Origin: Massariosphaeria phaeospora
Lineage: Eukaryota > Ascomycota > Dothideomycetes > Pleosporales
Reading direction: 5' to 3'
Assembly (NCBI GenBank): GCA_011032825.1
Contig: JAADJZ010000004.1
Location: forward strand, 682,001-746,000
Length of the DNA: 64,000 nt
The translations under genes were made by a program, and so were the position numbers. The notes below the pieces were generated by a model. It was not told where the DNA came from and ran no database searches. It saw only the letters and a program-made list of their open reading frames with translations. Below are positions 11,414-23,298 of the stretch, one piece after another (within the stretch, counting starts at the first letter, position 1; each line of letters begins with the position of its first letter).

Positions 11414-13336
11414 GCTGCAGCGACCGGTGAGTAGTGGGGGGGAGATGTCACTGAGTAGACAGCACAGCGTTCATCGGATACAGGAACGCGGTGGTAAAAT
11501 CTTCCATTGGATCGAGATCCCCAAAAGCGTACTGCTTGTACTCAAATCCCCCCGGGAAAGGAAGTACATGCGTTCACCCCGCACCTGCCAAGAGGTGAGA
11601 TGCAAAGTGGGGGGCGCCTCGGTTCCGCAGGTCTTATCACGTGAGTGGCGGTTTCCCGGGGAAATGGCGTATGTCTGGGACTCTGGGCTGCCATCCGCTC
11701 GTTGCTCCAGCTCCTTCTGGCCAATGCCCCTGGCATATAATTCATTGCCGATGAAGTTGGCTGTCCTCCAGGCAGTACAGAAGTTTTTGGCAGTAGAGAG
11801 ATAGCCTGCATATGTCTTTGCAAAGCCCTATTGTATCTATACTAGGTAATGTCTAGATAGAACATAGGACCTGTAGCGGAGAGGGTGCGTTTGCCCAGGT
11901 GCGCATCAGAAACAGATTATGTCAGCGGGGTGCCTGGGGAACGGCTTGGCCAATGCTGCGAACGCCGGCCAGAAGGGGCACGCCGCACGCCGCACGACGG
12001 TGGTAATTTGGGTGCGCGATAGGAGCTCGCTCAATCACCGACGCGCGCGCGCCCTCGCGTCTGATGTTGAGTGACTAACAAGCGCTAGATCAGGGGCCGG
12101 CGAGGTGCGACGACGAGCAGGCGGGCGTGCCGTTCGCAGCAACAGCGCGCCCGGGCGGTCATGGCGACGTTGGGGCGTTTGGGAAAAGGGTGGAGAAAAG
12201 TCCGGCGGTGGCAGGTGCACTGGTGCAGCGCCAGGCGTCGATTTGTATCGGGCCTGCAGTAGTCGGCCACACGGGACGGCAGGCAGGCAGGCACACGGCT
12301 AGCCTTCCCCTGCCTGCCACCCAGGCCGGCCTGCACCTGCCGTCTGCGGAAGCTGCCACCAGCGGCCAATATTGCACTGTGCAGCGCGTCCCTCTGCGCT
12401 CTCGACAGAGCACGCAACCGCAGCCAGACGCCAGAGGGAGCCGCATGCCGTGCCGCGTCGGACCAGCCAGCAGAAACCACGCCGGCCGCGCGACATGTTG
12501 TCTGTCGGCGCTGCGCTGCGCAACTCGACGGTGCCCGTCACCCGTCATCGCACAATCACGAGCGGGCCCGTGTGGCTATTTCAGGGCGCAAACGAAATTG
12601 ACCTGCAGGGTATCCTCAATTGCTGCCGGGTCCGCCGCACAGACGCGCTGCTATTGGCCCGTCCCCCCAGTGCCAGCCTTCTCCTCGCTGGCTGTCTGAG
12701 GCCTCTCCTCTCTTCGCGCACTGCGTGCCTCTTCTCACCACCACGACCTCCGTTGCGACGTCGACAATTGAGCTGCCTCCAGCGCGGCCAGCCCTGGAGT
12801 GAGTCCCCCAGGCCCCAGAGCTGCACGCCCTCGCCCCGACGCTGAGAGCCCCCTCGCGCCACCACCACGTTCGATCCCCGGCCGTGGCACCACCGCACAG
12901 CAGCACACCGTCCGTTGGTAATAAAGGCCTCCGCCACCGTTCTTCGCACACTAGCCTACCACTCTTGCTCGTCGCCCGCGCTCCATTGCAAAAGCGAATG
13001 CCGGTCTTTTGACTGCTTCCAGGTGGGTACCTACCTCATCGCAGTACCGCTGCTGCCAATTCAACCGTGACCGTGTCATTGGAGTGCTGATCGCTGCCCA
13101 GTCACTCCTTCAACTGCCACTCTTCTGGCGTCCGTTCTTTCCCCACGCTCCCTCACGAACGCACACATCACTGCATCCATTGATTGGACTTTCGATCCGG
13201 CCTCAGCCCGAACGTCCACTCTTTTGCTTCGCTATCGACATCTGGCAACCCGACTTTTACGCTCTCTAGGATCTATGCCACGGGACCCTGTCGACTTTGC
13301 CACCAAGCCCCCGGCTGTCTTTGCCTCGAGAGCCTT
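11414..13336. other. 1.9-kb divergent intergenic region
   Basis: No supported gene. The part from about 12.0 to 13.0 kb is GC-rich and keeps several long overlapping frames open by composition alone; these lack a consistent frame, splice sites or motifs. The right side is pyrimidine-rich and probably includes the 5' untranslated leader of the Mid2-like gene; the left side is the promoter of the serine hydrolase gene. Confidence 0.45.
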
Positions 13337-14976
13337 ATGGAACCAGCGGCTAAATCGTCCAGAATATCAAGAGTCGATTTTCGTTACCGCCGTCGGACTC
13401 GAACCGTTTCGCCGAGCGAGGAGACTGTACAGGCGGAAGGCGCGCAAGGAGAGAAAGAGGGGGATCTGCATCCAGAAGACGTAGACGCACCGCTGCTGCT
13501 TCAGGAGCAGAAGGGTCGCGCCGTCATGGGGAAGGCACATCGCATGTTCCACCGCCGCGCGGCGCCAGACGCCCCGAAGATTTTAACTGTTCCCGTGGAA
13601 GTGGTAGCGACCATAGACGGAAATGGAAACGTTATCGCCCAGGAGACCCACACGCCTGCGCTACCGTCTGTTCCAGCAGTTCCAGTAGTTCCAGTAGTGC
13701 CAGCAGTACCGGCAGTACCGGCAGTACCGACCGTCCCTATGCCCTCGGTTCCTCCAGTGCCGCCGTTCCCAAGCGACTTGACCGTCCCAGCGTATCCCTT
13801 CCCATCAGGAGTTCCCACAGTCGCAGCAGTACCACCCAGCACTCAGACTGAACAAGTCCTTTCATCTTCCGTGGCGACGACAGCTGCGCCTAGCCCGAGC
13901 TCGGTGGACCCCACAGCCTTTCTGTCCTCGTTGACGCCAAACTCTACCACCATAACCAGCACATCGAGTGAGTATAATCATATCCTTCGCGATACCAATC
14001 TAACCAACATCTAGCAGATTCTTTAACAATATCTTCATCAATATTCACAAGTGATAACACCACATCCTCGTCATCTACGTCATCTTCGTCACAATCTTCA
14101 TCCTCATCTAGTCAGTCTTCATCGTCGTCTACCTCAGTGTCATCCGTGTCTTCATCGACATCGGTGACTTCTATCTTATCGTCTTCGTCTTACGGAGGAG
14201 GCGGTGGTGGGGATGGGCCTGCGAGTACTGCGCCGCCACCTGCGGAGACAACTGCTGCATCAACAACGACCTCCGGCGGTTCTGGAAATAGCACTCCTCT
14301 CAACACCCCCCAAGTCGTCGGTACCGTTTTCGGTAGTCTTGCGGGACTCGCACTGCTCCTCGTTCTGGTTCTCTTCTTCCTCAAACGGCACAAGCAAAAA
14401 CAAAACGGCGGACCCATGCAGCTAAGGGATGACGGCACCGAACGCCCGCCTATGACCGCGTCGACCAACCGGCATAGTCTTCTACCCGCTGCCTTTCTCA
14501 ATCGTTTCTCAGGTGCTTCCCGGTCGACCGCTGAAACTAGCACTACTACGGCCGAGCGTGGATTCCAGCGAGTATCGGGTCGCAAGTTGCCCTCCGCGTT
14601 TAGTGAAGGCATGACCTCTGAGCAATTTGCCCGTGGCGAAGGGGCGCTTTCAGGGTCGTCGTTCTACAAGGACGATTCTGGTTTTTACGGAGGACCAGGC
14701 GCTGCCGCTGCCGCAAAGGAATTCGGAAAAGAAACAGGCGAACCCTCCCCTTCTGGAGCCATGGGTAGAGTGGAGCGTGTAATGCCTAGTCCTGCCAGGA
14801 CCCCTATAATCACTCATCCTGATGATGCGCCTCCGTTCGGTACCAGTCGCAATGGTGGTTCGACGTTGAGCCCGCCGCTCAGTCCTAATCCTGACTATCC
14901 AAGGGGGGGAACCCTAGGAAGAAGTCACCCGTCGCATGACGGATCGCGAAGTTCCAGATTTACGGAAAATGTCTGA
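13337..14976 (+). CDS. Mid2-like single-pass membrane protein with Val-Pro and Ser repeats
   Basis: This encodes a protein of about 530 residues (or 467 if translation starts at the ATG at 13526, MGKAHRMFHRRAAP, which resembles other fungal members). Exon 1 runs to 13967; the intron starts GTGAGT and has a CTAAC branch site; exon 2 starts at 14015 or 14018 because the acceptor is a tandem TAGCAG, and both choices keep frame. In order there is a basic N-terminus, a Val-Pro repeat (13665-13735), a long Ser/Thr-rich mucin-like stretch likely to be O-glycosylated, one transmembrane helix (VVGTVFGSLAGLALLLVLVL) followed by KRHKQK, and a cytoplasmic tail rich in Ser/Pro. This layout is that of fungal wall-stress sensors and related proteins; no clear signal peptide is visible, so a sensor role is only inferred. 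Confidence 0.7.
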
Positions 14977-16468
14977 CGATCTCAATATTCTCTGTCTTTC
15001 TCCACAGTCACTTCAGCATCCCCTTTCTGACGAGATGCATGCACGTGCATAGACACCTGGCGTCAATTTCCTGTTACCTAGTTTTTGGCTGCTCGACTGG
15101 CGGCTCCGTTTTGCATACCCTAGGAGCGCCGGTCTGTCTCAACGTCCTCAAAAGTCGTCGACTTGCGATACCCGCCTACCTACTATCGGCGACGGAAAAA
15201 AACTCACCCACATACTGTCCTTTAATTCCGACCAACCCTAGCTTTGGTCGCATCGTAATGTCTGTTGTCTCTATTGTGCTCGAGCGTGTAGTCTCTTTGA
15301 GTTTCTACCTCTTCTTTTCTTCGATTTATCGACGGCACGCTCTAGAATGCCTTGCACATGCGTGTTTGATACCCCGGGTTCCTTTAACACTGGAAGGGCA
15401 GCACCAGGTACTGCTCCGTTGGCCCCCTCGACCCCCCATCCGATAACTTCAAGAAAGAAACCTTTTTTCGATCTGATCTGCTCCGAAATCCCGATCTAAG
15501 CTGTTTTTATGTTCAGTGTATATACTTTGTCTGGAGCCGCGTTCTAAGGATTCGTCCGACTCGAGAGGAGAGGGGCGGTCTGCGGGCGTGTGCTTATGTT
15601 TGCGATGGTTGTCATGTCCTTGCTTGGCTGGAGTGAAAGGGGGGGGAGAGGGGGGGAATACTGATTGTGTTTCATCTGGGCAATGGCTTGTTTTGTCGTT
15701 GGCGGATCGGATCGGATCGGATGCGTCGTCGTCGTCGCTAGCAGAGGCGGCGGCCTTTGCTGCGAGCTCCGTGGGAGTAAAGTAGATGATGAGTTTGTAA
15801 TCTTGTGTTGCTAAATGGTAAAAAGTTTGAATCTGTGAAGGTTGTTGCACGCGGGCTGTTTGGGGGTTGTGTGTCGTATATGTGGGCGTGGGTGTCATGT
15901 GGGTTTGCGGCGACTGTCTACGTCTCCAGGGCTACTGACTGACTGACTGACTGACCGCTAGACTCGTTCGCGCTCGCTCGCTGCGTGGGCAAGGAAGGAA
16001 AGCGTTCGTGAATGCATAATTGACAGGTGCAGGTGGCCTTCACCTCGCCGCCGGGTGAGTCGGTCGGCCAGTCGGTCGGTCGATCGGTCGGTCGGTCTGG
16101 CAAAACAAACAAGCAATATATATGCCACTCATTGGAGTCGCACATTCTCCTTTTTTTTCTTCCCCTTTCATGCATCACATCACGCACTTCGCACTTCGTA
16201 TTGCCCGCTACTCCGTCGTCGCTGCACGCACTGCGGATTTTTTGTACGGAAAGGGGGTGGGTGCGTTCTGGGGATATATATATGTGTTTCGCTGGCTGGC
16301 TGGTATAGATCCGGGTATATACGTACCTTTGGCTGAATACTTCTAGCTGAATACTTCTAGCTACATACCTCCGGCTACATACCTCCGGCTATAACATACC
16401 TTTAATCCACTCAAAGTCTACCACCTCGACAACATACATAACCCCCTACCCACCCCCCTACACACATT
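14977..16468. other. 1.5-kb intergenic region with short tandem repeats
   Basis: No gene is supported. It contains TGAC/GACT repeats near 15940, a run of TCGG units at about 16060-16100, and a short tandem repeat of AATACTTCTAGCT and ACATACCTCCGGCT units at about 16330-16395, directly upstream of the next gene. Confidence 0.5.
16330..16395. repeat. paired 14-base tandem repeats upstream of the next gene
   Basis: Two copies of a unit ending ACTTCTAGCT are followed by two copies of a related unit ending CCTCCGGCT. They lie about 75-140 bases before the ATG at 16469 and could be regulatory or simply replication slippage products. Confidence 0.6.
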
Positions 16469-17236
16469 ATGCCCACTACTACTATTACATCCCTATCCAC
16501 CCCCCTCCCCTCTCAACAACAACAACAACAACAGGCGTCGTGTGCCTCTGTCTCTGCCTCTATCCCCTACCGCCACCTCGTCTCCCGCGCCGTAACGCAG
16601 CGCCTGCTTTCGCCGTCACTAGACGCGCATCATCAGAACCACCATCACGATCACCGGGGTGCGGATGAAGTGAAGCAGAGGGGGCCTGAGGCATGGGAGC
16701 CTGAAGAGGAGCCATGGGTGGTGCGCGATCGGCGGTGCGCGAGGGAGAGGCTGGAAGGGCTGGTGAGGGGCAAGGGCGTGGGGTTCGGTACGTGGGATTT
16801 TGTGTTTCCCTTCTTGTCTTCGCTTGAGCGTTGCGTTTGATTTGACTTTGGTGCGTGCCTTTTCTACCTCAAGAAGGCTAACACCACGCCCTCTGCAGAC
16901 CAATTCCGCGCCGATGTCCAGCGCGCTGAGACCGATGCGTCTACCACGCTGCCGGCTACAAGGTACGAAGCTGGGCCGCAGACGTCGATGTCGATGTCGA
17001 GTGGGGGAAAGCCTAACAACGAGGAGGACGACGGCGAAGACGACGACGACGACGGGGAGGAGGAGCGGTCAGGGGGAATGGGAGTGAGATTGGGCGAGGG
17101 GGCATGGGGTTTAGGGATGGGGATGGGGATGGGGATGGGGATGGGCTTGAGTGCGGCGGTGGTAGAGGAGTTGCTTCAGAGGCAAAGCGAGCAGATACGG
17201 TTGTTGGGGGAGGGAAGGGGGCGGGTGGTGGTTTGA
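16469..17236 (+). CDS. uncharacterised low-complexity protein, two exons
   Basis: This encodes a 218-residue protein that I do not recognise. Exon 1 is 16469-16787 and exon 2 is 16899-17236; the intron begins GTACGT and ends TCTGCAG, and the join reads GVGFDQFRADVQRAE in one frame. The protein has an N-terminal glutamine run, a histidine-rich patch, a charged segment with WEPEEEPWVVRDRRCARERLEGL, an acidic run of Asp and Glu, a Gly-Met repeat (17113-17150) and a C-terminal helix-like VVEELLQRQSEQIRLL. The conserved-looking segment around the splice argues for a genuine gene. No localisation signal is clear. Confidence 0.6.
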
Positions 17237-17719
17237 GGGAGATGGGCGGGAGTGTGAGTGTAAGTGTGGGTGTGTGGAAGGGGTAGAGAGACAGATAGAA
17301 TAGATTGGGGCGGGTCTAGTGTTCAGCAGGCAGTTCAAGGCGTTATTCAGTATGAATACCCAGAGTGCAGTAGCGATAATAGAGATGTTCTTCCATGTTG
17401 CTGGAATCGCGTACCCTTACAGGAGAACCACTACGAACATCCATCTCATTGTGTAAACGGACGATAGGTACACTGCAGGAAGTACCAGTCGTACTCCCCC
17501 CTAGCAACATCCATTGCCGATCCGATAAAGCCAGACAGCCATTAAGCAATTTCCCAATCCTCTTGGCAGTACATGAGTTTTCAGAGCTATATAGATAGTT
17601 CAACTTCATGTTTACAGAGCCCCATCGTATCTACTATACGAGGTAATGTACAAGTAGGCGCTTGTAGTACTTGTTATGCTGCAAGAGCATTTGTCGGCAG
17701 AAACCCACTGCCTACCTAT
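17237..17719. other. intergenic, no gene seen
   Basis: About 480 bases between two 3' ends (a plus-strand and a minus-strand gene). Only short shadow frames occur here. Confidence 0.5.
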
Positions 17720-19657
17720 TTACTTCTTCTTCTTGCGCGTGACGAGGCCGTCCAACGTGGTCTGCCCTGCTGCTCTCTTCGTCCCCGCCGCACTTCCCCT
17801 AGTCTTCGGCACCGGGGTCGTCGTCGTCGTCTCGTCCTGCGCTTGCTGAGCCTCACCCCTATCCTCCTGTGCCACCATTGCGCCGGGCGGCCCGCTCTCC
17901 CCCTCCGTCGGCCCCTCCGCACTATCGTCAAACAACTTCCTCCACGTGCCATCCAGCACCCGCTTATCGTCCCCGCGAAGCCCAACGGCATATGCGTTCT
18001 TCATGCCCTGCAGACAAATCTCTCTCTGCGCGGCAAAATCAAACATCGGTTTCGGATAGACGAGCAGATCCCCGTCTTCGCTAGTACTACTACCACCACT
18101 CCCATCACCCCTGACCAAACACCCCCACTTCCTCTGATCCGCCACCGGCGCCTTCCACGGCTCGTAAATGTACTTTTTGTCGAAGCCGCGCAGCTCGGGC
18201 ACGTACCGCCGCACGAAATCGCCGTCTTTATCCCATTTCTGCGGGAACGCAATCGGTGAATACACGCGGTAGAACTGCGAGAAGAAGGCGGTGCAGCTGA
18301 GCCACTGCCAGTTGCCGATGTTGCACGCCGCTTCATGGTCGATGAGCCACTCCTCGAACACCTCGGCGCCGCGCTCCCAATCGATGTAGCAGCCGCCGCG
18401 CGTGAGGAACGAGGCCACGGCGTGGCGCCCGAGGTGGTGGATCCAGCCTTCGTGCTGCAGCTGGCGCATCAGGGCGTCGATCCAGGGGAAGCCGGTGCGG
18501 CCGTGTTTCCAGCGCTGGAAGTGGTCTTGCGCTGTGGCGGAGTCGGTGAGGTGTTTGCCCGTGATGAGGCCTGTGGAGGTGTCGATATCCGAGGGCAGGT
18601 GCCAGGGGATGAAGCGGCAGTTCGGGTTGTTGTAGGTTTGGCCGAAGGCGTAGCCGAGCGCGGCTTGGGCGCCGAAGTACATGTCGCGGAAGAGGAGTTG
18701 GCCGGTAAGGCTTGTGGGCGGTTGGGAGGCTGTGCCTTTGTGTTTGTCGACGATGTCTTGCACGCGCCAGTAGAACTCGCGGCAGCTGAGCGAGCCGAAA
18801 TGCATGTGCGGGGAGAGGAGGGTTGTCGCCTGCGGGTCGAAAGCTGTAGGTGCGGTCTTGGGCTTCTCAAAGGTCGCGGTATATTCCTCATTATCACTTA
18901 GATCAGACAACATTCTGAGGGCAATTGTTTCGCCGCCACGGTGGGGTGTTGTCGCTGGCTTGAGACCGAGCTCTTCCAAGGTTGGTGCCGCAAAATCTCC
19001 GTTTGGCCCCGCGAGTGTAGAATAGCTATTCTCTTCTCCATTGCGTTGTATGGCGTTGATGTCAGGGGTTTTGAGCGGCCTCTCCTGCCCGAAATCCAGA
19101 TTGGTCTCGCCAGGGTCAGGAAGCGACTTCGGCGCTGGGATCGGTCTGGCTATCTCCCCTATCTTTGCGCCCGCGGCTTGAACTTGGCTAATGCTCATCG
19201 TAGGCTTCCCCTTGTTCTGCTTCACCAGCTCATCTGGATCATACAGAGTCCGTCCTGTCTTGATCACAACCTCGATACCAGCTTCTTTCGCGATCTCGAT
19301 AATTTTCGTATCTCTATCCCTTGCATAAGCGTCTGTGTCTTTCTCAAATACTAGATGAGTGATTCTCCATGCTTTGAATAGCTTCGGGAAGAGGGTTTGA
19401 GGTGCTTCTCGGACGACGAAAAGCTTGGAATGCGGGTTGAGCTTCGTGATTGATTGGGAGAGATCATTTTGGCAGTCAATCAGGAACTTCCAGCGATTAG
19501 GTCCGACTCGAGCGCGGTACACATAGTGAGGGTCCCAGGTCCAGATTGGGTAGAGACTTTCCGGCTTGAGGTCCAAAGCGGCTTTCAAAGCTGGGGAATC
19601 ATGTAGTCGCAAGTCTGTTCGGAACCAGTATATCACACGAGGTTTGGGCATGGGCAT
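17720..19657 (-). CDS. 6-4 photolyase / animal-type cryptochrome
   Basis: This single-exon gene encodes 645 residues of the photolyase/cryptochrome superfamily, a blue-light FAD flavoprotein that repairs (6-4) photoproducts and, in some ascomycetes (CryA or CRY1 type), also regulates transcription. The N-terminal photolyase Rossmann domain starts at IYWFRTDLRLHDSPAL. The FAD-binding helical domain spans roughly residues 280-540, with FPWIDALMRQL, the EGWIHHLGRHA segment near residue 405 that supplies the active-site histidines of 6-4 enzymes, NIGNWQWLSCTAFF and RVYSPIAF. This is unlike CPD photolyase class I and DASH cryptochromes. A non-conserved tail ends in LVTRKKKK, a probable nuclear localisation signal. 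The ATG at 19657 is the only sensible start. Confidence 0.9.
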   Translation of the reverse strand: MPMPKPRVIYWFRTDLRLHDSPALKAALDLKPESLYPIWTWDPHYVYRARVGPNRWKFLIDCQNDLSQSITKLNPHSKLFVVREAPQTLFPKLFKAWRITHLVFEKDTDAYARDRDTKIIEIAKEAGIEVVIKTGRTLYDPDELVKQNKGKPTMSISQVQAAGAKIGEIARPIPAPKSLPDPGETNLDFGQERPLKTPDINAIQRNGEENSYSTLAGPNGDFAAPTLEELGLKPATTPHRGGETIALRMLSDLSDNEEYTATFEKPKTAPTAFDPQATTLLSPHMHFGSLSCREFYWRVQDIVDKHKGTASQPPTSLTGQLLFRDMYFGAQAALGYAFGQTYNNPNCRFIPWHLPSDIDTSTGLITGKHLTDSATAQDHFQRWKHGRTGFPWIDALMRQLQHEGWIHHLGRHAVASFLTRGGCYIDWERGAEVFEEWLIDHEAACNIGNWQWLSCTAFFSQFYRVYSPIAFPQKWDKDGDFVRRYVPELRGFDKKYIYEPWKAPVADQRKWGCLVRGDGSGGSSTSEDGDLLVYPKPMFDFAAQREICLQGMKNAYAVGLRGDDKRVLDGTWRKLFDDSAEGPTEGESGPPGAMVAQEDRGEAQQAQDETTTTTPVPKTRGSAAGTKRAAGQTTLDGLVTRKKKK

Positions 19658-19690
19658 GATTGTAGGTCGCGGAGGGTACCGACAGGACTA

Positions 19691-20313
19691 CTAACAGCGG
19701 TTAAGAGTGTAACGAAGAATTGTTCCTGGCACAAGCATGGCAAAGCGCAGTAGTGGAATGTATGGCATCATAGATTCGGTGCTAAGACCCTCGCTAATCT
19801 TGTGGCTTGACAAAGCCCTTTGTTTCGAGGATGGGTGAACTGCATCTGGACTGTGAACTATCGGCTTATATTCGAGATAACAACAACTTAGCTGTTTGAA
19901 TATCGGAGTTGTATGCGACGGTCTGGTACAAAGTACGCCCATGAAGAAGTTGCGGCAGTGGGTGAGAAGCAGGTGGTTTAGACTGCGGTACCGAACAACG
20001 CCCTTGGATTCGATGGTAACGATACTCAAACTTGGCACACGTGCGAAGTACTCGAGGCTGTTCTCATCCAAGGTCTGTGGAATGGGCACACCGACTCGTA
20101 CATGGCGAAAGATTCACGATGCCGTGCGATCAGGAGACCTCCTAGTTGCTCATTCGTCCCATATCGGCTCCGATCAGCAAGCACGATCTCGGTGGGCGGT
20201 TGCCGCAGCTCAGTACAAATAGGACAAGCAGTGAACGGACACGACACACACAACAGCGGGACGAAGATCTGGTGGTTCGGAGTTGGGATAGCAAGTTGGC
20301 GAAAGTGGGACAC
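19691..20313 (-). pseudogene. possible frameshifted gene remnant
   Basis: Two minus-strand frames give protein-like sequence that would join if one base were missing. The upstream frame reads CPICTELRQPPTEIVLADRS and then GGLLIARHRESFAMYES; the downstream frame, offset by one base near 20090-20105, reads LDENSLEYFARVPSLSIV and then YRSLNHLLLTHCRNFFMG. No intron explains the shift, because candidate donor and acceptor are under 20 bases apart. The upstream frame has no clear ATG-led beginning. I do not recognise the family. It could equally be chance frames; the argument is compositional only. Confidence 0.25.
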
Positions 20314-20781
20314 CTCATGGCGGAGCCGACGGGTCCACCGTCCACCAGTGACGTACAGACTGCGCTAGAGCTCATCGTGGCTTAGCCGGCCGTGGCCCAA
20401 GCTCCCAGTTTCCGAGCAGTGACAGGCCGCGCATTGCAGCTTTCCCGAGTCTCAGAATGCGGAAAGTGCAGTGGTTCGCTCCCGCAATTCTTTCCATTGC
20501 CCAACTTTAAATCCCAAGCTGGCTTTATCTGCGCAGCTTCTCGTTTGCAGTCTGCAGCCATGCCCTCCACACCTCGCAATTGACTACCGTCCCGCCCGTC
20601 CGCGTTGGTACTGCGCGTCGTGTGATCGGCAAAACTTCACTACGTCGTGAAGGCGGGGAAGCTTGCCAGAAGCGATCTCCTCCGTCCTCCCACCTACTGC
20701 AGGTTACCTGCGGGCACGAGCTGACGCCTTGTCCTTCTCGAGTCCCTCAGCGAGCTGTTCTCCTCCTCCACCTCTGTCACC

Positions 20782-23298
20782 ATGGCGAGACCGCTGGAAG
20801 ATGTCTACTGCACGGTAAGCTCTGCAGCTATCCCGAAGTTGTACACAAGCACACCAACTAACAGCTGCAGCTTCTCATGAACGATGCCTACCTACCAGGT
20901 ATGTACGGCTTTGTCCAGAATCAGGAGCGACTCTCGACGCCAGCTGGGTTTTGCGTGGAGGGACATGCTTCGAGAGACTCGATCATCTGGTACACTCGAG
21001 GCTTCGCTAACACTGTCGACCTAGGTGCCGCTGTGCTCGCACACTCCCTACGCGACGCCGGCACGAGCAAGAAGCTCGCCATCCTTATTACGCTAGACAC
21101 TCTCTCCGCCGACACCATTGCGCACCTCCAATCCCTCTATGACTACCTCATACCCGTCGAACGGATTCGAAACCCGAACCCTGCGAATCTGTTCCTCATG
21201 GGCCGCCCAGATCTTGCCTTTGCTTTCACAAAGATCGCCCTGTGGAGGCAGACGCAGTTCCGAAAGATCGTGTACCTCGATGCGGACGTTGTCGCCCTGC
21301 GGGCATTGGACGAGCTCTTTGACATCGAGGCCCCATTTGCTGCTGCACCAGACATCGGCTGGCCCGACGCTTTCAACACTGGAGTCATGGTTCTTTCTCC
21401 AAACATGGGCGATTACTGGGCCCTGCAAACATTAGCGGCGGCCGGCGACAGCTTCGATGGCGCCGATCAGGGTTTACTGAACCAGTATTACGAACACAAA
21501 AACTGGCACCGGCTAAGCTTCACATACAACTGCACCCCGAATGCGCAGTACCAATGGGAACCCGCTTACCGATACTACAAGCGGGACATCGGCGCTGTGC
21601 ACTTCATCGGCAAGGACAAACCATGGTCTACTGAACGAAAGGGACCCGGAGGAGCTGGTATATACAATGAGCTTCTGGCTCGATGGTGGGCGGTGTACGA
21701 CAAACATCTTAGGGGACAGCAACATGGGCAGGGTGAGACGAACAGTACCATCACTGGTATTGTATCACACCCGCACACTACTCGTGTACCTGGCATCGTT
21801 GCTGAACCTGAAGCCCCTGTCACCTCCACCGAAATGCCCCTCTCTGAACTTGGAGAAAAAGCAGAGAATATTGACCAGGGTATATTAGAGCCTACGCCAA
21901 CGGTCGAGCAACGCAGATTCTCCGCTCCGCAAATCGACTGGGACGCGACCAAGTTCGAACCCCCAACCGAATCCAAACCGGAAGCGTCGAATTTTCCCAT
22001 TCAAACCTATACCTTCAGTGAGAGCCATGCCCTGTTCAAGGCTCCTCAGGTATATCCGGAACCCCCAACTGACATGTGGTATCAAGTGCCGGGGACGAAG
22101 CCCACACCTGCCGCAAAGCCGAAGGCCATTTTCCCATGGGAACGCCAACTCGATCGACCAGCGCCGACACGTGTGTTCGCTGAGGATCTTCCTCCGGGGC
22201 CTACGCCAGCACCAGCGCCGGTTCACGCATTTTCAACTATTCACTACGACGACGGTAGCGAGAGCGGAGGAACAGAAGCCGTAGGGCGAAGCAGTCCTCA
22301 GATTGTTGCTTCACCCAGGCCTGCTGACGAAACCTGGCAGGAATATCAGCAGACCAGTGTCAACGCATGGGATAATGTCCCCGGGATCGACCGATACGTG
22401 CGAGCAGTTATGGATTCTCAGTCACGCCGCGGTAAGCCCCAGCCCCTGCAGCTATCGGGTATTACAGATGAAGTCTTTTCCCCATCCACCAAGGATCGTC
22501 GCGAAAGTCTCATTCTCACCGATTTCCCTTCGGCGATAGAACGCCCGAGTCTACCGGTAACACCTGCGCCGGTCAGGCGGCCCACGTTCTGGGGCGATGA
22601 AAGAAAGGATGTAGGCGAGCTGCCTGGCGCAGAAGGCGTTCCAGAGCAGGCTGAGTGGGTATGTCCGCAATGCGGCTTCTCTTCCCTTCGCTCGTCAGAT
22701 TTCCATGGCCCGTTGCGCGAGCCTCCGTTAGGTCTATTGCCACAGATGTAGCCACCCCTTCACCTTTTGCACAGTCCCAACAAGCTCAAGGCAATACCCC
22801 AGCAAAGACACCTGGTCCAGTACACACAGAGCCCACCGCGCGCTTTCGCAGTGGCGTTAGCCCTCGTGGCACACCTTTGGCATCTTTGACCGATCCAGAA
22901 CTGCTCTAGTCTTCTACACATGTCCCTGGGGACTTTTGCATGTTCAGCATAGTTATCTACATAATGGCGCACAAAGCTGACTTGGCTTGTGCATCAAGAA
23001 TCCCAATGATCAACTCGAACAACTGCGTCGGTCGTCTCTCCTCGAACTCGAGCACCTTAAGGCACCGGACCATCCGGTGGCTCCCTTGAGAGATTTGCCA
23101 GAGCATTCGGTTCCAACCGCGGACGGTTCCCCCGCGAGCTATGACGGTTCAGCAGACGTGAAGAGCAAGGAATCTGGATTCACTAATTCCGACAGACCGA
23201 TGTTCAAGGAGCTGGACTTTGGCAGTGACGGCGCGAGTGATGGTAGGGCCGACAGCCTATTGCATCGCGAAGTCATCCTCAGCCCTACAGAGACTTGA
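20782..23298 (+). CDS. glycogenin (self-glucosylating glycogen primer)
   Basis: This encodes a GT8-family glycogenin that starts glycogen synthesis by glucosylating itself from UDP-glucose. Exons are 20782-20814, 20871-20898 and 21025-22658, joined at MARPLEDVYCT, LLMNDAYLPG and AAVLAHSLRDAG. Motifs: the DxD metal site in KIVYLDADVVALR near residue 106, FNTGVMVLSPN, DGADQGLLNQYY and HFIGKDKPW. A long Pro-rich linker follows. The C-terminal exon is 22999-23298 (NPNDQLEQLRRSSLLELE), the glycogen-synthase-contact type end. Joining GTATGT at 22659 directly to the acceptor at 22998 (CTGAC branch) gives 664 residues. An in-frame 81-base exon at 22775-22855 could be included (691 residues). If unspliced, translation stops at 22751 after a CPQCGF motif. 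The middle of this 3' region is uncertain. Confidence 0.85.

Noticed and set aside
12085..12951. several frames of 110-190 codons on both strands
   Set aside because: They overlap one another in a GC-rich region and none has recognisable content; probably promoter or leader of the Mid2-like gene.
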